Part shown: positions 61,151-64,000 of the stretch, in pieces
Layout: each line of letters starts with the position of its first letter
Numbering within the stretch: the stretch's first letter is position 1
Assembly (NCBI GenBank): GCA_035610365.1
Contig: CM069436.1
Location: forward strand, 57,241,505 to 57,305,504
DNA length: 64,000 nucleotides
Direction of reading: 5' to 3'
DNA from: Aquatica leii
Taxonomy: Eukaryota > Arthropoda > Insecta > Coleoptera > Lampyridae
Notes under the pieces: generated by a model
What the model saw: only the letters and a program-made list of their open reading frames with translations
What the model was told of the DNA's origin: nothing
Databases searched by the model: none
Program-made: the position numbers and the translations under genes

Positions 61151-62639
61151 CAATAACGGCTAGCATTTCCTCTTATTGATCTAACAAATCTATTTGTTAG
61201 AGTCGGTACTCTATTATAAATTAGAGTATTGTGATTTGTATCTAGATTAATTAAAAGATTTGTCGCTTCTTACTCTATCGTGTTAACACGTGCCAAAAAA
61301 AACACGTGTTAATAATGTGTCTGTACCTGTAGACGGCAATTTTACGCCAGATTTAGCTATTGTTTAGCAGTAAATCGTCGTCTGTTGAAATCCCGTTTTT
61401 TATTACTTGTTTTGTTGTATTGTATTGTATTACTCAAAAACTAAGATATAAGTGCACTTTCTACAAAGTAAAGAAATGAACTCCATTAAAACTTGTAATA
61501 TAATGTATTTTTATATTAACTTAAATTAAGTAAAAGACAAAGACATTTAATCTATTCGACACAAACGTAACCCAGACATAAAAAGAATAATGTTAAACTG
61601 TTTCAATTGTATTAATCATATAAACTCTGCAAAAAATGCATTCTAGTTTTTAATAACGTTTAAAAAGTTAAATAAACCAATTTATATTTTTTTTAAAACA
61701 ATTGATTAAGTACCACATAATAAATAATAAAAATTACTCAAAAAGTCAAGATTTAATACAAATTATAATCATTACAAAACTAAGTTCTGTTTGTTTATAC
61801 CACTAATTTATTATAAATGTCATATAAACCAAAAATTCATGAAATAAATAAAGTAATAGAATTAAAAACAAATATATCATTTTTGAGTTAATAACGCTTA
61901 TAAATTTTTACGAACGTATTCTATTATAAATTTTCTTATTATCCCGTTTTGTAATAAATTTTCTAGCTACAAAATTATATAGTAATATATATAAGAAAAT
62001 TGAATTTAATGACTCAAGAAGTATCTAAAATTAAGATTTACATTTACCTGTCACACTTTAAAAGTCTTAATTTAAAGTTTGATAAACTCTTGGGAACTAT
62101 TTTGAATATCCACGTACAAAAGAACTTTGTAAATATTTTAATGACAGAATCGTGCTATTGGATTACACGTAAAATTTAAAAATAACATATTAAATTATTC
62201 AATCAAAAACTTTGTTTCAAAGTGTTATTTACAAAAAAAACGATACAGTAAACGACAGATTATTAGTTAAAAAGTTAATATTGGCTTTTAGTATGTGCGT
62301 GTAAGCCACGTTTTTCATTTGTTGTGTAAGACCACAAGAATTTCTATAAGGATATAAAGTTGTAGTAGTGTTTAAAACTTTTCCAGTTTATTCGAAAATA
62401 GTTTTTTGTATAGTATTGTAACGAATTTATTACTTAAAAACTAATTTATTTAAAACGACTAAAACTACGTTTACTTATTATAGAAATATGTATACTTTTA
62501 AATTGACCGAACTACTAAAATCTAATAATAAAAACACTTACACTATAATTTATGTATAACCGTTGTATAACACTTAAGATAAGATTAGATAACGTCCTCG
62601 GATTTGTTTACACTATAAGTCACGTTCACTCGATTCGGT
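61151..62639. other. AT-rich stretch, no supported gene
   Basis: Nothing recognisable. A perfect-looking small inverted repeat (AACACGTG...CACGTGTT, about 61286-61310) is the only structure I noted. Confidence 0.4.
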
Positions 62640-62830
62640 GTACACTGTTATTTATTTAAAACGCCGCGCGTGCTAACGATACGTATTTATTTCAACTTGA
62701 TAATCTTAATACTGCATGCTTTCACATTCCAGCAATAACTGACCTACGATTTCCATCTTCGGCTTTTATAGACATCAGCGAATTCTTCTCGATCGTTCCT
62801 CACTTTTCGCTATATTTTCTAGAAACTAGA
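62640..62830 (-). promoter_or_regulatory. possible start of the 3' LTR of the right-edge gypsy
   Basis: Directly downstream of the last gypsy codon, the minus strand carries TATAAAAGCCG (about 62760-62770) and, about 80 bp later, AATAAATACG. This is the promoter and polyadenylation order of an LTR. The LTR end was not determined. Confidence 0.45.
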
Positions 62831-63435
62831 TAACAGTTCTAGAAGGCTCTTGCATTTGCAAGTAATTTCTCGGACGTTTCACTGCCCCCTTCTTAGGACT
62901 GTTCTGTCCCAGAACAGGAGACTGGATGTGACACCGGTAAAAGGGATCGTGGCGATAGCGGCAGCTTCCTCCATTTCGGCAACTTCCTTGACCATAGAAG
63001 TAACAGTCAATGGACTTTTCCTGACCCAATACTCTCCTCGGTTGGTAACTACAGACCAACACTTGAACGCCTGTTCCTCGGAAGACGACCTCCAACATGT
63101 TTCGAACTGTCCTCCAATTCAATTGGTCTAAGCCACAACCAAGCTTGGGTACTGCCAATTTCTTAACATGATGGAACTCCATTTGTCTCTTGAGACTCCA
63201 TAATGTTCGCCACAGATCTTTGTATAACGGCTTGACACGTGAGTATTTCTTGGTGACCAGATAGAAAACGAAGCGTCCGTCACCACGTAGTCCTAAAACC
63301 TTTCCGACTGCCGGTTGCTGTCTTCGTAATTCATCTAGCTGTCCAAACTTCTTTTAAACACGACTGCAACCCCTTTGGACATGTCAAGCTCCTCGCTCAC
63401 GCAATGTGCGATGGCGTAATCTTTTGTGTCTGGAA
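62826..63435 (-). pseudogene. macrodomain (TARG1/OARD1-like) plus CCCH zinc finger of a gypsy element
   Basis: Downstream of and overlapping the integrase end, the minus strand encodes a macrodomain of the TARG1/OARD1 ADP-ribosyl-hydrolase type in two frames. First comes a DYAIAHCVSEELDMSKGVAV segment (about 63360-63422). After a one-base shift near 63352 comes FGQLDEL, then FYLVTKKYSRVKP and KLGCGLDQLNW. The Lys of TKK (63249-63251) and the Asp of GCGLD (63126-63128) align with the TARG1 catalytic Lys and Asp. About 40 residues on is a C-x7-C-x5-C-x3-H finger (62949-63005), the classic nucleic-acid-binding CCCH type, then a basic tail to the stop at 62826. The domain start (a QDLF-like segment) lies in the integrase frame, so the ancestral module was probably fused to Pol. 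Two one-base shifts, both at AAAAG runs, break this copy. Confidence 0.85.
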
Positions 63436-64000
63436 CAGGTCTTGTTGTTCCTCGGTGGTAACTCCGAACCTAGCTTTTCCAGAACCTCCGTATAAGTTCA
63501 TAAACTTTTCGAACTCCATTTCTTCGATTGGATTCCTGGTTCTGCTACTTATTACTCTGGTTCGGACCTGAACTTGCGGATTGTGGTTATCGCCAGCAAA
63601 CGGGGCTAGACGATCGACGTGGACCACTTTTGGCTTGCCTCTGGGCGGTTTTCGGATGCGGTATATAACGTCGTTAATACGCTGCACGACTTCATAGGGG
63701 CCCTCCCATTGCCTTTGCAGCTTCGGCGACAAACCACGTCTCCTTTGAGGGTTATACAACCAAACCATATCGCCAGGTTGAAACCCACCATTTTGCGCCT
63801 TGACGTCATATCTTGTTTTCATCCTGTCGCTGGCAATTTGTGTGTTTTTACGAACCTCTTCATGTACTTCGTCTAGCCTCTTTGCCAGCTTGCTGACGTA
63901 ATCTTCTCCAGCGACTTCTTCTTTCGGTCTTCGTCCAAATTGAAGATCGCATGGTAATCTTATCTCACGACCGAGCATGACACAGGATGGTGTTTGGCCT
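63397..64000 (-). CDS. gypsy integrase C-terminus, cut by the window edge
   Basis: The frame is open from the right edge to a stop at 63397. It begins in the end of the integrase core (TPSCVMLGREIRLPCDLQFG, the usual TPxxxxxGRExRLPxDL block) and continues with DRMKTRYDVKAQNGGFQPGD. Then comes the C-terminal GPY/F-type module: VWLYNPQRRRGLSPKLQRQW, EGPYEVVQRINDVIYRI and HVDRLAPF. These are diagnostic of Ty3/gypsy integrase. The last 30 or so codons (after FEKFMNLYGG) are not integrase-like and appear to be the front of the macrodomain. The rest of Pol lies beyond 64000, so this may be part of a long element. Confidence 0.9.
   Translation of the reverse strand, partial: GQTPSCVMLGREIRLPCDLQFGRRPKEEVAGEDYVSKLAKRLDEVHEEVRKNTQIASDRMKTRYDVKAQNGGFQPGDMVWLYNPQRRRGLSPKLQRQWEGPYEVVQRINDVIYRIRKPPRGKPKVVHVDRLAPFAGDNHNPQVQVRTRVISSRTRNPIEEMEFEKFMNLYGGSGKARFGVTTEEQQDLFQTQKITPSHIA

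Noticed and set aside
63352..63425. Programmed -1 frameshifting at the two AAAAG runs that separate integrase and macrodomain frames
   Set aside because: Neither site forms an X-XXY-YYZ slippery heptamer in the upstream frame, and re-pairing would be poor. One-base losses in A-runs, or sequencing errors, are simpler.

Overview
This is AT-rich, gene-poor eukaryotic DNA. The mix of transposons (piggyBac, Tc1/mariner, Merlin, PIF/Harbinger, BEL/Pao, gypsy, RTE-like LINEs and several Penelope-like elements) points to an arthropod, most likely an insect. I cannot name the species. I found no complete host gene, tRNA or rRNA. The only host-gene candidate is a short possible first coding exon with a signal peptide at 27468-27662. 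Almost everything recognisable is a mobile element, mostly decayed and often nested.

Layout: 2.4-4.1 kb is a BEL/Pao pol relic; 4.57-4.75 kb a PIF/Harbinger-type MITE; 8.3-9.2 kb a Tc1 relic. At 9.8-13.3 kb a C-terminal piggyBac relic lies beside a full-length piggyBac with TTAA duplications and matching TIRs but a broken transposase. At 16.2-18.6 kb an RTE-like LINE is split by a 1.43-kb solo LTR; 18.6-19.4 kb is a Penelope-like relic. At 23.0-24.9 kb Tc1-like pieces form a large palindrome. Further relics are piggyBac (30.2-31.6 kb) and a LINE (34.7-36.5 kb). From 38.8 to 41.5 kb a Penelope-like element carries a 512-bp hammerhead-ribozyme insertion, followed by an inverted Penelope fragment and a gypsy integrase relic. 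Then come another piggyBac relic (41.8-42.4 kb), a nearly intact Merlin element (43.1-45.0 kb), another piggyBac relic (45.3-46.8 kb), an 0.8-kb element with palindromic ends (46.8-47.6 kb), and Penelope relics (50.8-52.8 kb). At 53.9-59.3 kb a young gypsy element with TSD, two LTRs and one intact 725-codon ORF sits in a mariner-like relic. A Harbinger relic (60.9-61.15 kb) precedes the 3' end of a second gypsy that runs off the right edge.

Two observations stand out. In the right-edge gypsy, the integrase C-terminus is followed by a TARG1/OARD1-type macrodomain and a CCCH zinc finger, an accessory module I do not know from ordinary gypsy elements. The 512-bp insertion at 39.2-39.7 kb has a 12-bp target-site duplication, encodes a complete type I hammerhead ribozyme, and looks like a small non-autonomous ribozyme-bearing retroelement. 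The intact-ORF gypsy at 53.9-59.3 kb is also notable: it lost reverse transcriptase, RNase H and the integrase core, yet its Gag-protease-integrase N-terminal frame stays open.
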